A stretch of DNA of 36,133 nucleotides from Candidatus Magasanikiibacteriota bacterium (GCA_014729395.1 WJJZ01000006.1:71090-107222), one strand, 5' to 3'; numbered from the stretch's first letter, positions 9,566-18,598 are shown. Notes: generated by a model not told the origin, from the letters alone. A program made the numbers and translations.

Positions 9566-9855
9566 GGAAAATGTATGTCTATATTTTAAGTAATACAAGA
9601 AGAACAGTTTATTATGTTGGTGTAACGAATTTTTTGCAGAGGAGATTATCTGAACATCGGAACAGGCTACATAAAAATAGTTTTACGGATAGATACAATT
9701 GTGTTCAATTGATATACTATGAAAAGTATGACAGTCCGATGGAGGCGATAAGAAGGGAGAAGGAGTTGAAGAAGTGGAGGAGAGAGAAAAAGCTTTTGCT
9801 TGTAAAGAGGGTTAATCCTGGTTTGAAGAGTGTTCGTTGTCCGGTGTTACGTTAA
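9562..9855 (+). CDS. GIY-YIG nuclease family protein
   Basis: MYVYILSNTRRTVYYVGVTNFLQRRLSEHRNR...YDSPMEAIRREKELKKWRREKKLLLV; start overlaps comEC stop (ATGA-type). Confidence 0.92.
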   Translation: MRKMYVYILSNTRRTVYYVGVTNFLQRRLSEHRNRLHKNSFTDRYNCVQLIYYEKYDSPMEAIRREKELKKWRREKKLLLVKRVNPGLKSVRCPVLR

Positions 9856-9865
9856 AAATGCTACG

Positions 9866-10012
9866 GTCATCCAAGGGGATTCCTCACCCGCTGCGCGGGT
9901 TCGGAATGACGACCACAGAAAACGCATTTCGTAGTCCCTTTCAACAACGGCAGTCATTCCGAGCCTTGTCCCGAACGAAGTGAGGGACCTGGGCGAGGAA
10001 TCCCGCTGCACT
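9866..10012. repeat. Inverted pair of GTCATTCCGAG...GAGGAATCC repeats
   Basis: GGATTCCTCACCCGCTGCGCGGGTTCGGAATGAC, and in opposite orientation GTCATTCCGAGCCTTGTCCCGAACGAAGTGAGGGACCTGGGCGAGGAATCC. Confidence 0.9.
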
Positions 10013-10030
10013 ACCGTGGCGTATTTAATG

Positions 10031-10066
10031 CGACACAAAAAAACGCTACCAGTGTAACACTTGGTA
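10031..10066 (-). terminator. Intrinsic terminator reading minus strand
   Basis: ACGCTACCA...TGGTAGCGT stem with T7 on the minus-strand 3' side. Confidence 0.75.
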
Positions 10067-10080
10067 GCGTATCCGGTCGA

Positions 10081-10263
10081 TCAAACCTTCCAGGATGGCT
10101 GGTTTGACCGAATGAGCTGTTGCTCAGCCGGAAAGGTAGGGAAGGAGTCGTCGACGCGGTTCGTGTCAGTGTGGTGCGCCGGCGTCCTGCATGATCTCGG
10201 AGGTCTCGTCGATGCGGTGGGTGCGAAAAAAATATTTTCTTTCCAGTTCTGCTCGTAATTCAC
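10081..10263 (-). CDS. Putative orphan small protein (60 aa, GTG start)
   Basis: GAAGGGAGATGGAGTG leader and minus-strand terminator just downstream; no recognised homology. Confidence 0.4.
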   Translation of the reverse strand: MNYEQNWKENIFFAPTASTRPPRSCRTPAHHTDTNRVDDSFPTFPAEQQLIRSNQPSWKV

Positions 10264-10422
10264 TCCATCTCCCTTCTTCGTTTTGCCTTATGTAGGGTGT
10301 TTATCCAAGTCCAGCTCTAGTGGCCGAACGATAAAGAAATCTACCACATTTTCATTTTCATGAATTTGTCAATAGTTTAAGTCACACAATATATATAGCT
10401 ATATTAAGCCAAAAAAATAACT

Positions 10423-11352
10423 ATGCGACCCATAAACAAAGCAATATTTTCACTTCTAACTTTACTTATTGCTATTTTGGCAATGATTTTTTATCTCCAT
10501 GAGGGCGAAATTCAAACCTCTGCTGATGAAGGTTCTGAAATTAATTCAGTTGGTTCTACAGATGAGATAAAAGTAACTTTTTTGGATATTGGTCAGGGCG
10601 ATGCTACTTTTATTGAGTTTCCAAATGGTGAACAGATGCTAGTGGATTGTGCAATTGATGCCAGAATCATTGAAGCATTGGGTAGGGTAATGCCGTATTA
10701 TGATCATGATATTGATTATTTACTTGTTACTCATCCGGATACGGATCATTATGCCGGCTGCACGGAAGTTTTAAAAAGATTTGATGTAAAAAATATTATT
10801 TATACCGGAGTGCAAAAAGAAGATGACACTTGGCTTGAGTTTTGGAATACGGTAGAGCAGGAACCGGCTGATTATTATGAAATTAATGATGAAGGAGTTT
10901 GGGAAATTGCCAGCACGACAATTCATTTTTTATATCCGGATCATTCCTTGGTTGAAGATAGCGAGATTCCCGGCACGGAAAAAGAAGCTAATGGAAATAA
11001 TACCTCAATTGTATTTAAACTTTCCTACGGAGATATGGATTTACTCATGACAGGCGATGCCGAAGAAGATTTGGAAGAATATTTATTAGCAATTTATGGA
11101 GATCAGTTGGATGTTAATATTTTAAAGGCCGGTCATCATGGCAGTGGTAGTTCGTCTATGCAAGATTTTATTGATATGGTCGGTCCTGATCATACAATTA
11201 TTTCTTGTGGGCAGAATAATAAATTCGGCCATCCTTCAAGAAGAGTTTTAAAAAGGCTGGAAAGAGCCGGTAGTGAAATTTGGAGAACCGACCTATTAGG
11301 TGATATAATAGTATATATCAATAGAGATAGTGTTTTTGTAAATGAAAGATAA
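10423..11352 (+). CDS. ComEC C-terminal-type MBL-fold hydrolase, separate ORF with N-terminal TM
   Basis: VTFLDIGQGDATFIEFPNGEQMLVDC, THPDTDHYAG, LLMTGDAEE, LKAGHHGS motifs. Confidence 0.93.
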   Translation: MRPINKAIFSLLTLLIAILAMIFYLHEGEIQTSADEGSEINSVGSTDEIKVTFLDIGQGDATFIEFPNGEQMLVDCAIDARIIEALGRVMPYYDHDIDYLLVTHPDTDHYAGCTEVLKRFDVKNIIYTGVQKEDDTWLEFWNTVEQEPADYYEINDEGVWEIASTTIHFLYPDHSLVEDSEIPGTEKEANGNNTSIVFKLSYGDMDLLMTGDAEEDLEEYLLAIYGDQLDVNILKAGHHGSGSSSMQDFIDMVGPDHTIISCGQNNKFGHPSRRVLKRLERAGSEIWRTDLLGDIIVYINRDSVFVNER

Positions 11353-12118
11353 AAAATTAATTTTCATATTATTGTGTACGGCTTTATTTGTTATGCCTAA
11401 TTTTTGTTATGCTGAGGGTGAAATATTGGACTCAGATGGAGATGGTCTAAGTGATGATTTGGAAAAATTTTATTACACTGATCCAAATTTAGCGGATACG
11501 GATCATGATGGTTTTTTAGATGGTGAGGAGGTCAACAATGATTACTCGCCTCACATTGGTTATAAAAAAAGACTACATGAGTATGATTATGATAAAGATG
11601 GTTTAAACGATTGGCTGGAGCGTTGGTTTGGAAGTGATATTGGCAAATTGGATACGGATGATGATGGAATAAATGATTTTGAGGAAGTGATGTCCGGATA
11701 TAAACCTAATGACACTAGTACCAGTACGCGGTTTGCGCGCAAGATTGTAGTAGACAGGACTACACAAAGATTGTTTTATTATGTAGACGGAGTTAAAGTG
11801 GCTAATTTCCCGGTTTCTACCGGCATACCTACCATGCAGACACCCAAAGGCGAATTTAAAGTTACGGCCATGATTCCTAAAAAAAGATATATTGGACCGG
11901 ATTATAATTTACCAAATGTTTGGTGGAATATGGAGTTCTTACCAATGTATTATATACATGCCGCTTATTGGCATAATAATTTTGGCTTGAGAACAGAATC
12001 ACATGGTTGTGTTAATATGCGTTATAGCGATGCTGAGTTATTGTACAAGTCTATAGATCTTGGTGTGCCCATAACTGTTACCGGTACAACCCCAAGTCGT
12101 TATTATGTTGGTACATAG
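11342..12118 (+). CDS. L,D-transpeptidase (YkuD) with N-terminal thrombospondin type-3-like Ca-binding repeats
   Basis: DSDGDGLSDDLE, DTDHDGFLDGEEV, DYDKDGLNDWLE, DTDDDGINDFEEV; catalytic ESHGCVNMR. Confidence 0.92.
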   Translation: MKDKKLIFILLCTALFVMPNFCYAEGEILDSDGDGLSDDLEKFYYTDPNLADTDHDGFLDGEEVNNDYSPHIGYKKRLHEYDYDKDGLNDWLERWFGSDIGKLDTDDDGINDFEEVMSGYKPNDTSTSTRFARKIVVDRTTQRLFYYVDGVKVANFPVSTGIPTMQTPKGEFKVTAMIPKKRYIGPDYNLPNVWWNMEFLPMYYIHAAYWHNNFGLRTESHGCVNMRYSDAELLYKSIDLGVPITVTGTTPSRYYVGT

Positions 12119-12148
12119 TTAATTAATTTATTTTTAATAAAATAAAAT

Positions 12149-12487
12149 ATGAAAATTTTATTACGTTGGCTCGTTAATACATTGGCTTTGTTAGGTTTAG
12201 CCTATTATTTACCCGGAATAGAGGTTGGTGGTTTTTATGCCGCTTTGATTACTGCTTTGGTGTTGGGGCTTATAAACGCTCTGGTAAGGCCATTAATAAT
12301 ATTATTGACATTACCAATAAACGTCTTGACCTTGGGCTTATTTACGTTGGTTATTAATGCTCTACTGTTTTGGTTTGTTAGTACGGTTGTAAAAGGATTT
12401 GAAGTGGCCGGTTTTTGGCCGGCTTTTTGGGGTGCCTTGATTATGAGTGTTGTTAGCTGGGTCTTGGGTATGATTTTAAAAGATTAA
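12149..12487 (+). CDS. Phage holin family (4 TMS, superfamily IV-like) membrane protein
   Basis: LLRWLVNTLALLGLAYYLPGIEV...GLINALVRPLIILLTLPINVLTLGLFTLVINALLF. Confidence 0.88.
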   Translation: MKILLRWLVNTLALLGLAYYLPGIEVGGFYAALITALVLGLINALVRPLIILLTLPINVLTLGLFTLVINALLFWFVSTVVKGFEVAGFWPAFWGALIMSVVSWVLGMILKD

Positions 12488-12496
12488 AAGTGTATT

Positions 12497-12634
12497 GTGA
12501 AGAAATACGCATCCAAAAAAAGACATAGAGGTAAGACAGCTTATAGAATGCCAAGTAGAATTTTGGCCAGCAAAGAGGAGTTGGGCGAAAAACAGGCTGA
12601 ACAGCAAAAGAAGAAATATATAACAAAGAAATAG
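12497..12634 (+). CDS. Small basic hypothetical protein (45 aa, GTG start)
   Basis: Manual translation VKKYASKKRHRGKTAYRMPSRILASKEELGEKQAEQQKKKYITKK; fills the gap between two genes. Confidence 0.45.
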   Translation: MKKYASKKRHRGKTAYRMPSRILASKEELGEKQAEQQKKKYITKK

Positions 12635-12640
12635 AATATT

Positions 12641-13318
12641 ATGAAAATAATTTCAGTCGGGGGTTCAATTGTAATTCCTAAAACCGGTTTTGATATACCT
12701 TTTTTGAAAAAGTTTAGAAATTTGATTTTAAAACATGTTAAAAAAGGTGAAAAATTTATTTTGGTAATTGGCGGAGGAGCCACAGCCAGACAATACCAAG
12801 AAGCCGGCAAGGGGGTAATAAAGATGACGAATGAAGAACTTGATTGGATTGGTATACATTGTACCATTTTAAATGCTCAATTTGTTAAACATCTTTTTAA
12901 AAATTATTCTTACAAAGATGTGGTAACTGATCCGAGATTTAAAATTAAAACCAACAAACCAATAATAATTGCCTCCGGCTGGAAACCGGGCTGTTCTACT
13001 GATAAAGATGCGGTCTTACTTGCAAAAGCTTATGGCGCCAAAGAATTGATCAACTTATCAAATATTGAGTATGTGTATGATAAGGATCCAAATAAATATA
13101 AAACTGCCAAAAAAATAGAAGAAATAGATTGGAAGACTTTTAGGCGTGATATCGTAGGTTATAAATGGGAGGCAGGTGCAAATAAGCCTTTTGATCCGAT
13201 TGCCTCTCGTGAAGCGCAAAAATTGGGTCTTAAAGTAAAAATATTAAAAGGGACTGATTTGTCCCAGGTAGAGAGATCTCTAAAGGGTGAAAAATTTAAA
13301 GGGACAGTAATAGCCTGA
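12641..13318 (+). CDS. pyrH: UMP kinase (amino acid kinase family)
   Basis: MKIISVGGSIVIP, VIGGGATARQYQEAG, CSTDKDAVLLAKAYGAKELINLSNIEYVYDKDP, ASREAQKLGLKVKILKG. Confidence 0.85.
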   Translation: MKIISVGGSIVIPKTGFDIPFLKKFRNLILKHVKKGEKFILVIGGGATARQYQEAGKGVIKMTNEELDWIGIHCTILNAQFVKHLFKNYSYKDVVTDPRFKIKTNKPIIIASGWKPGCSTDKDAVLLAKAYGAKELINLSNIEYVYDKDPNKYKTAKKIEEIDWKTFRRDIVGYKWEAGANKPFDPIASREAQKLGLKVKILKGTDLSQVERSLKGEKFKGTVIA

Positions 13319-13375
13319 TTTTTGGCTAAACCTACATAAAATTAGCCCTAAATTCAAGAATTTTTATTTAACATA

Positions 13376-13402
13376 TTGACATTAGCTTGAATTTCCTATA
13401 AT
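13376..13402 (+). promoter_or_regulatory. Putative sigma70-like promoter
   Basis: TTGACA 13376-13381, TATAAT 13397-13402 (15-nt spacer), upstream of a consensus SD AAAAGGAGG. Confidence 0.5.
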
Positions 13403-13441
13403 ATAAGATGTTCAAATGAACTTATATAAAAGGAGGCTGTA

Positions 13442-14188
13442 ATGGCGTTCTCTAAAATACAACACATCGCGCTTGATTTACTTAGAAATACAGAAACTGT
13501 GGAATTCAATGAATGGGTAAATCGAGAAAGAGATAGGCAAAATTTTGAGTACCTGGATTTGAGAGGGGTGGACTTAGCCGGTTTGGACCTACGGGGTTTT
13601 CGTCTGACCATGGTGGATTTTTCAAATGCAGATTTGAGTGGATCCGACTTGAGCTATTCAAATATGGCTTGCAGTCGATTTAAATATGTAAATTTGGAAA
13701 ATGCAGATCTTTCTCATGCAAATTTGACAGTAGCAAATTTTACAGGATCGAATTTGACTGGAGCAAGGCTGAAGAATTCAAAAATCGGAACCGTTTATTT
13801 TCATCATACAAAGATGATAGGCGCCGATTTTAGCAATGCAATTTTAGATCATTCGGAGTTTGTAAAGACAACCGGCGGCTGGGTAAATTTTTCAAATGCC
13901 AGTCTCAAAAGTGCCCTTTTCAAAAGATCATTTTTTAAAAGCGCTAATTTTACACTGGCCAATTTACAAGATTCAGAAATGATCAAGGTTGTATTAGATA
14001 TGGCTTTATTTGACAAAGCCAATATTGCCGGTGTAACGTTCTATCATGCAAAAATGGGGGGAGCCGACATAAGAAGGACAATCGGCAGCGAAAGAGCTCA
14101 TTTTAAACTTAAAGCTGAAGATATAGACGGTTTGATATGTAATGCGGATCAAATCATCAATAAAAAAAAGGAGAGAAGTATCGCATGA
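13442..14188 (+). CDS. Pentapeptide repeat protein
   Basis: Repeated A(D/N)LXX pattern: LRGVDLAGLDLRGF...FSNADLSGSDLSYSNM...LENADLSHANLTVANFTGSNLTGARL. Confidence 0.93.
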   Translation: MAFSKIQHIALDLLRNTETVEFNEWVNRERDRQNFEYLDLRGVDLAGLDLRGFRLTMVDFSNADLSGSDLSYSNMACSRFKYVNLENADLSHANLTVANFTGSNLTGARLKNSKIGTVYFHHTKMIGADFSNAILDHSEFVKTTGGWVNFSNASLKSALFKRSFFKSANFTLANLQDSEMIKVVLDMALFDKANIAGVTFYHAKMGGADIRRTIGSERAHFKLKAEDIDGLICNADQIINKKKERSIA

Positions 14189-14193
14189 GAGAC

Positions 14194-14220
14194 AAGCTAT
14201 GGAATAACATAGCTTTTTTT
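14194..14220 (+). terminator. Intrinsic terminator
   Basis: AAGCTATG-GAATAA-CATAGCTT-TTTTT. Confidence 0.85.
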
Positions 14221-14260
14221 AATTTACATATTATCTCGATTAGGGTATTGTAGTATTTGT

Positions 14261-16138
14261 ATGTCATCAATTAATAAAAATACACCGCTTGTAGCCAGGA
14301 TGAGACCGAGAAATTTTTCTGAATTTGTCGGCCAAGATGATGTGGTTGGAAAGGGAAAATTGCTTAGAAAATTAGTAGAAACTGATCAGTTAACTTCTAT
14401 AATTTTTTGGGGTCCGCCGGGAGTAGGTAAAACCACCCTTGCGCATATTATAGCCAACCAGACAGAGTCTAAATTTGTTCAGCTTTCAGGTGTAACCAGT
14501 GGTAAGGCGGATTTAAAGAAAGTTATCAAAGAAGCTGAAGAATTGCTCAAGGAAAATAAACAAAGAACTGTTTTATTTATAGACGAAATTCACCGTTGGA
14601 ATAAAGCTCAACAAGATGCACTTTTGCCATATGTAGAGAAGGGGCTTGTGACTCTGATTGGTGCCACAACCGAAAATCCTTCTTTTGAGATAATCGGCGC
14701 TTTACTTTCCCGTTCACGGGTTTTTATATTAAAATATCTTGAGAGTTCAGATATAGTAAAATTAATTAGACAAGCTTTGGAAGATAAAGAGAGGGGGTTG
14801 GGGGAACATAAGATTGGGATTGAAAAAGATGCCGTGGAGTTGTTAGCTGACCTAGCAGGAGGGGATGCTAGGACTGCCTTAAACGGTTTAGAGTTAGCTT
14901 TCAAATCAAAAAGCAACCCCCTCCCAACCTCCCCCTTAAAAAGGGGGAGGAGAAAAGTTGGTTCTGTTGAAATAACTGGAGCTGATATCAAAGAAGCTCT
15001 GCAAAGAACACATTTAGTATTCGATAAAAAAGGCGAGGAATTTTATAATCTAATTTCGGCATTACATAAATCAATGCGAGGGTCCGATGCCAATGCAGCC
15101 CTGTATTGGTTGGCAAGAATGATTGAAGGCGGTGCTGACCCGTTGTATATAGCCAGAAGAGTTTTAAGATTCTCTTCAGAAGACATTGGTATGGCCAATT
15201 CGGAGGCAATGATCCAAGCCAATGCTGCTTATGATGCCTGTCATAAATTAGGCTATCCGGAATGTAGTATTCATCTGGCGCAAGCGGTAGTATATTGCGC
15301 TAAGTCAAAAAAATCGAATTTGCTTTATCGGGCTTATGAGGAAGCGGCATGGGACGCTAGACGAACATCAGAACTTGGTGTACCGCTACACCTTCGAAAT
15401 GCTCCGACTAAATTTATGAAAGAAATTAATTATGGAAAAGGTTACAAATATAATCCGGATTATGATGGCGAGGTTAAGCAGTCTTATTTGCCAGAGGAGC
15501 TTAAAGACAAAAATTATTTTAAAAAAGCTCCAACCAGGTGGACAGATTACATGAAAGAACAAAAAAAAAGAAAAAATAGTATGAAACAAAAGTTTTTACT
15601 TCACGTCTGTTGTGGTCCATGTAGTGTAGCCATATTTGAGGAATTGCAAAAGCAGTTTGATTTAACTGTTCATTTTTATAACCCAAACATTCATCCGGAA
15701 AATGAATATGAAAAACGAAAAATTGAAGTTATTAAATTGTGTAGAGAACTAAACATTTCTTTTATAGAAGAAGAGTATAATCCAAAGGAATGGTTTAAAA
15801 TGACAGAAATTTATAAGCAAGAACCCGAAGGTGGTAAACGTTGTTCGGTTTGTTTTAAAATGAGACTGGAAAAAGCTGCTAACTATGCTGCTAAAAATGA
15901 TTTTGACTATTTTGGAACAAGTCTTACAAGTGGTAGAAACAAGTATGCCAACGTGATAAATCCGATTGGTATGGTGGTTGGGAAAAAATATGGGGTTAAT
16001 TTTTTTGAGAGTGATTGGAAGAAAAAGGGCCGCCAAGAGTTGGCGACACGGTTGGTAAAAGAAAAAGGGATTTATAGACAAGATTATTGTGGATGTGTAT
16101 ATTCACTTCGCAGTTCACAGCCAACAGGCTTTGATTAA
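14261..16138 (+). CDS. RarA/MgsA AAA+ ATPase fused in frame to QueH (epoxyqueuosine reductase, DUF208)
   Basis: N-terminal RarA: PLVARMRPRNFSEFVGQ, WGPPGVGKTTLA, FIDEIHRWNKAQQDALLP. From residue 441, QueH: KFLLHVCCGPCSVAIFEEL...FYNPNIHPENEYEKRK...CSVCFKMRLEKAA...YCGCVYS. Confidence 0.92.
   Translation: MSSINKNTPLVARMRPRNFSEFVGQDDVVGKGKLLRKLVETDQLTSIIFWGPPGVGKTTLAHIIANQTESKFVQLSGVTSGKADLKKVIKEAEELLKENKQRTVLFIDEIHRWNKAQQDALLPYVEKGLVTLIGATTENPSFEIIGALLSRSRVFILKYLESSDIVKLIRQALEDKERGLGEHKIGIEKDAVELLADLAGGDARTALNGLELAFKSKSNPLPTSPLKRGRRKVGSVEITGADIKEALQRTHLVFDKKGEEFYNLISALHKSMRGSDANAALYWLARMIEGGADPLYIARRVLRFSSEDIGMANSEAMIQANAAYDACHKLGYPECSIHLAQAVVYCAKSKKSNLLYRAYEEAAWDARRTSELGVPLHLRNAPTKFMKEINYGKGYKYNPDYDGEVKQSYLPEELKDKNYFKKAPTRWTDYMKEQKKRKNSMKQKFLLHVCCGPCSVAIFEELQKQFDLTVHFYNPNIHPENEYEKRKIEVIKLCRELNISFIEEEYNPKEWFKMTEIYKQEPEGGKRCSVCFKMRLEKAANYAAKNDFDYFGTSLTSGRNKYANVINPIGMVVGKKYGVNFFESDWKKKGRQELATRLVKEKGIYRQDYCGCVYSLRSSQPTGFD
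14913..14952. repeat. In-frame palindromic repeat inside rarA
   Basis: aaccccctcccaacctcccccttaaaaagggggaggag encodes NPLPTSPLKRGR; same family as 4668-4710. Confidence 0.9.
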
Positions 16139-16174
16139 GTTAAAACGCAATCAATTTCTGTTGGTCGTTGGCCA

Positions 16175-16852
16175 TTACTCTACCTCAACTATCTCTATCT
16201 CGATAACTTTTACTCCAAAGTTTTTAGCTTTTTCTCTGGAAATTTGCCAGACATCTATTCTGTTGTTGCCATAACGTGAATTCATTCTATCTTGTACAGT
16301 TAATATTTTTTCTCCATAAATTTCAGGTATTCTTATCTTTGTGCCAAAAGGAAGAAAATTAGCTGCGATTACATTTTCTTCCATATTTTCACATAGATCA
16401 TATCCATTCGCAGTAATGCATGGTGTTGAGTCGGTTTGCCCGATTGTAGAAGAGTAGGCTGTAGCAATCACTTTTTTTGTTTGCAAAATTTTAATAAGTG
16501 GTAATTTATTTTCCGGTTTGGAAAAAAAGTTCAGTGCATTAAGTATTAAAAGAATGCAGACTACTATTATTAGTCTAACCAGCATTGAGACAACCACCAT
16601 TTTAGTTTTTATTTTCCTACTTTTTTTAAATCGAGATTTTGTTTTTTTAGTATTTCTCTTTTTTTGCTTAGTAGTGGTTTTCTTTGTTTTTTTTCCACTT
16701 TTTTTTGATACCTTTTTTTTAGGCTTATTTTTTTTAGAATTTTTTGTTTTTCGTTTTCTTGTTGTTCTTTTGACAGACTTTAATTTAGGCTGAGTTTTCT
16801 TCAGTCTTTTTTTGTTAGAATTATTTTTTGAAGTTTTTTTTCTAGGAGGCAT
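16175..16852 (-). CDS. 3D (Asp-Asp-Asp)/double-psi beta-barrel domain protein with Lys-rich N-terminus and single TM
   Basis: About 85 aa Lys/Arg/Thr-rich N-terminus, TM MVVVSMLVRLIIVVCILLIL, then VIATAYSSTIGQTDSTPCITANG...AANFLPFGTKIRIP...VQDRMNSRYGNNRIDVW. Confidence 0.82.
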   Translation of the reverse strand: MPPRKKTSKNNSNKKRLKKTQPKLKSVKRTTRKRKTKNSKKNKPKKKVSKKSGKKTKKTTTKQKKRNTKKTKSRFKKSRKIKTKMVVVSMLVRLIIVVCILLILNALNFFSKPENKLPLIKILQTKKVIATAYSSTIGQTDSTPCITANGYDLCENMEENVIAANFLPFGTKIRIPEIYGEKILTVQDRMNSRYGNNRIDVWQISREKAKNFGVKVIEIEIVEVE

Positions 16853-16889
16853 AATAAACTGAGTTTATTATACCATTTTTTTGTTAGAA

Positions 16890-17345
16890 TTATAAATTTT
16901 GTTTTGGGGATTGTTCAACATTTATTTTTCTTTGACCCGCCCCTATATCAGTAATTATAATACGCAAATAATTGAATTGGTTTTTAATTAAATTATCAAT
17001 TTTTTCCGGCCATTCAATTATGCAAATATTATTTTTTTTACCCAAATAATCCTTAATCCCAATATCAATTAATTCCTGCTCATCTTCCGATCTGTAGGTA
17101 TCAATATGAACTAAAGTTCTAATCGGTTGTTGAGCTGATTGAGCTATTTGATAAATTTGCATTATTGTGAAGGTGGGGCTGACAATATTTTTTATTCTAA
17201 AGTAACCTAAAATACCTTTAGTAAGAGTGGTTTTACCAACCCCGAGTTCACCTTGTAATAAGACTATGTCACCGGGCTTCAAATCAGCCGCAATCTTTTC
17301 TCCAATTTTCAGGGTTTCTTTTTCCGATTTGCTTTTATATTCCAT
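16890..17345 (-). CDS. tsaE: tRNA threonylcarbamoyladenosine biosynthesis ATPase TsaE
   Basis: LQGELGVGKTTLTKGI, SPTFTIMQIY, HIDTYRSED, CIIEWPEKI. Confidence 0.93.
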   Translation of the reverse strand: MEYKSKSEKETLKIGEKIAADLKPGDIVLLQGELGVGKTTLTKGILGYFRIKNIVSPTFTIMQIYQIAQSAQQPIRTLVHIDTYRSEDEQELIDIGIKDYLGKKNNICIIEWPEKIDNLIKNQFNYLRIIITDIGAGQRKINVEQSPKQNL

Positions 17346-17350
17346 ACTTG

Positions 17351-18598
17351 TCAGTCTAATTCAGGATACAATGGGAAACGGCCGGTTAATTCTTTAACTT
17401 CCTTTTTTACGGTTTCCAGTACATTTTCATCATCATGATTAGTTAAGACTTTTTCAATTAAGTTAGCAACTATTTCCATTTCAGATTCTTTCATACCCCT
17501 GGTTGTAATTGCGGGAGTACCCAGCCTAATACCCGATGGATCCATTGGGCTTCTGGGGTCATCCGGTATCATGTTTTTATTAAGCGTAATACCGGCTTTA
17601 TCCAGTGCTGCTTCGGCTTGTTTGCCAGTTAAACCTTTGGGGGTAACATCTACAAGTAGTAAATGATTATCTGTCCCGCCAAACATCAGTTTATATCCGA
17701 ATTCATTAAATTTTTTCTCCAAGACTTTGGCATTTTTCTTAATTTGAATAGCGTATTCTTTAAAATTCGGTTCAAGTGCTTCTTTGAAAGCGACAGCTTT
17801 GGCGGCAATATTATTTTCATGCGGGCCGCCTTGAAAACCGGGGAAGACCGCCTTGTCTATTTTTTTAGCAAATTTTTCTTTGCACATTATCATACCGCCT
17901 CTTGGGCCACGCAAAGTCTTGTGGGTGGTGGTTGTAACGACATCAAAAATAGGGACAGGATTATTCATCTCTCCGGCGGCGATAAGACCGGCAATATGGG
18001 CAATATCTGCCATGGTCATAGCCCCTACTTCATCAGCTATCTCTTTAATTTTTTTATAATCAATTTCTCTCGAATAGGCACTGTAACCAACCAAGATAAG
18101 TTTTGGTTTAGTTCTGTGAGCCTCTTCGCGCAGATACTCAAGATCTATTAATCCATGTAGGTCGGTTTTGTATCGATTAAAATTAAATATTTTAGCAATA
18201 TATGTTACCGGGTGGCCATGAGTTAAGTGTCCACCATGTGAGAGATCCATTCCCAGGATAGTGTCACCGGGCTCCAGTAGGGCAAAGTAAGTAGCGATAT
18301 TGGCCGGTGCACCGGAGAGTGGCTGGACATTGACATGCTCAGCATCAAATAATTTTTTGGCTCTGTCTATAGCGAGTTGCTCGGCATCATCTATAAAATG
18401 ACAGCCGCCATAATATCTTTTGCCCGGGTAACCTTCTGAATATTTATTGGTTAAAATGGAACCCAGGGCTTCCAAAACTGCCGGAGAAACGAAATTTTCC
18501 GAAGGTATTAATTCCAGTCCGGTCTCTTGGCGATGAAGTTCATTTTTTATAGTTTCTTTAATTATTGGGTCAAATTCATCAAGTTTTAGTTTGTTCAT
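17351..18598 (-). CDS. glyA: Serine hydroxymethyltransferase
   Basis: [59 protein letters not shown]. Confidence 0.97.
   Translation of the reverse strand: MNKLKLDEFDPIIKETIKNELHRQETGLELIPSENFVSPAVLEALGSILTNKYSEGYPGKRYYGGCHFIDDAEQLAIDRAKKLFDAEHVNVQPLSGAPANIATYFALLEPGDTILGMDLSHGGHLTHGHPVTYIAKIFNFNRYKTDLHGLIDLEYLREEAHRTKPKLILVGYSAYSREIDYKKIKEIADEVGAMTMADIAHIAGLIAAGEMNNPVPIFDVVTTTTHKTLRGPRGGMIMCKEKFAKKIDKAVFPGFQGGPHENNIAAKAVAFKEALEPNFKEYAIQIKKNAKVLEKKFNEFGYKLMFGGTDNHLLLVDVTPKGLTGKQAEAALDKAGITLNKNMIPDDPRSPMDPSGIRLGTPAITTRGMKESEMEIVANLIEKVLTNHDDENVLETVKKEVKELTGRFPLYPELD

Noticed and set aside
10061-10258. 65-aa plus-strand ORF
   Set aside because: No SD or matching terminator on plus strand; the overlapping minus ORF has better context.
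14608-14991. 127-aa minus-strand ORF within rarA
   Set aside because: Contained in well-supported RarA coding sequence; no homology seen.
16518-16793. 91-aa plus-strand Phe/Leu/Val-rich ORF that looks like a membrane protein
   Set aside because: It is the complement of the Lys-rich tail and TM of the minus-strand 3D-domain gene; apparent hydrophobicity is an artefact of the Lys codons.
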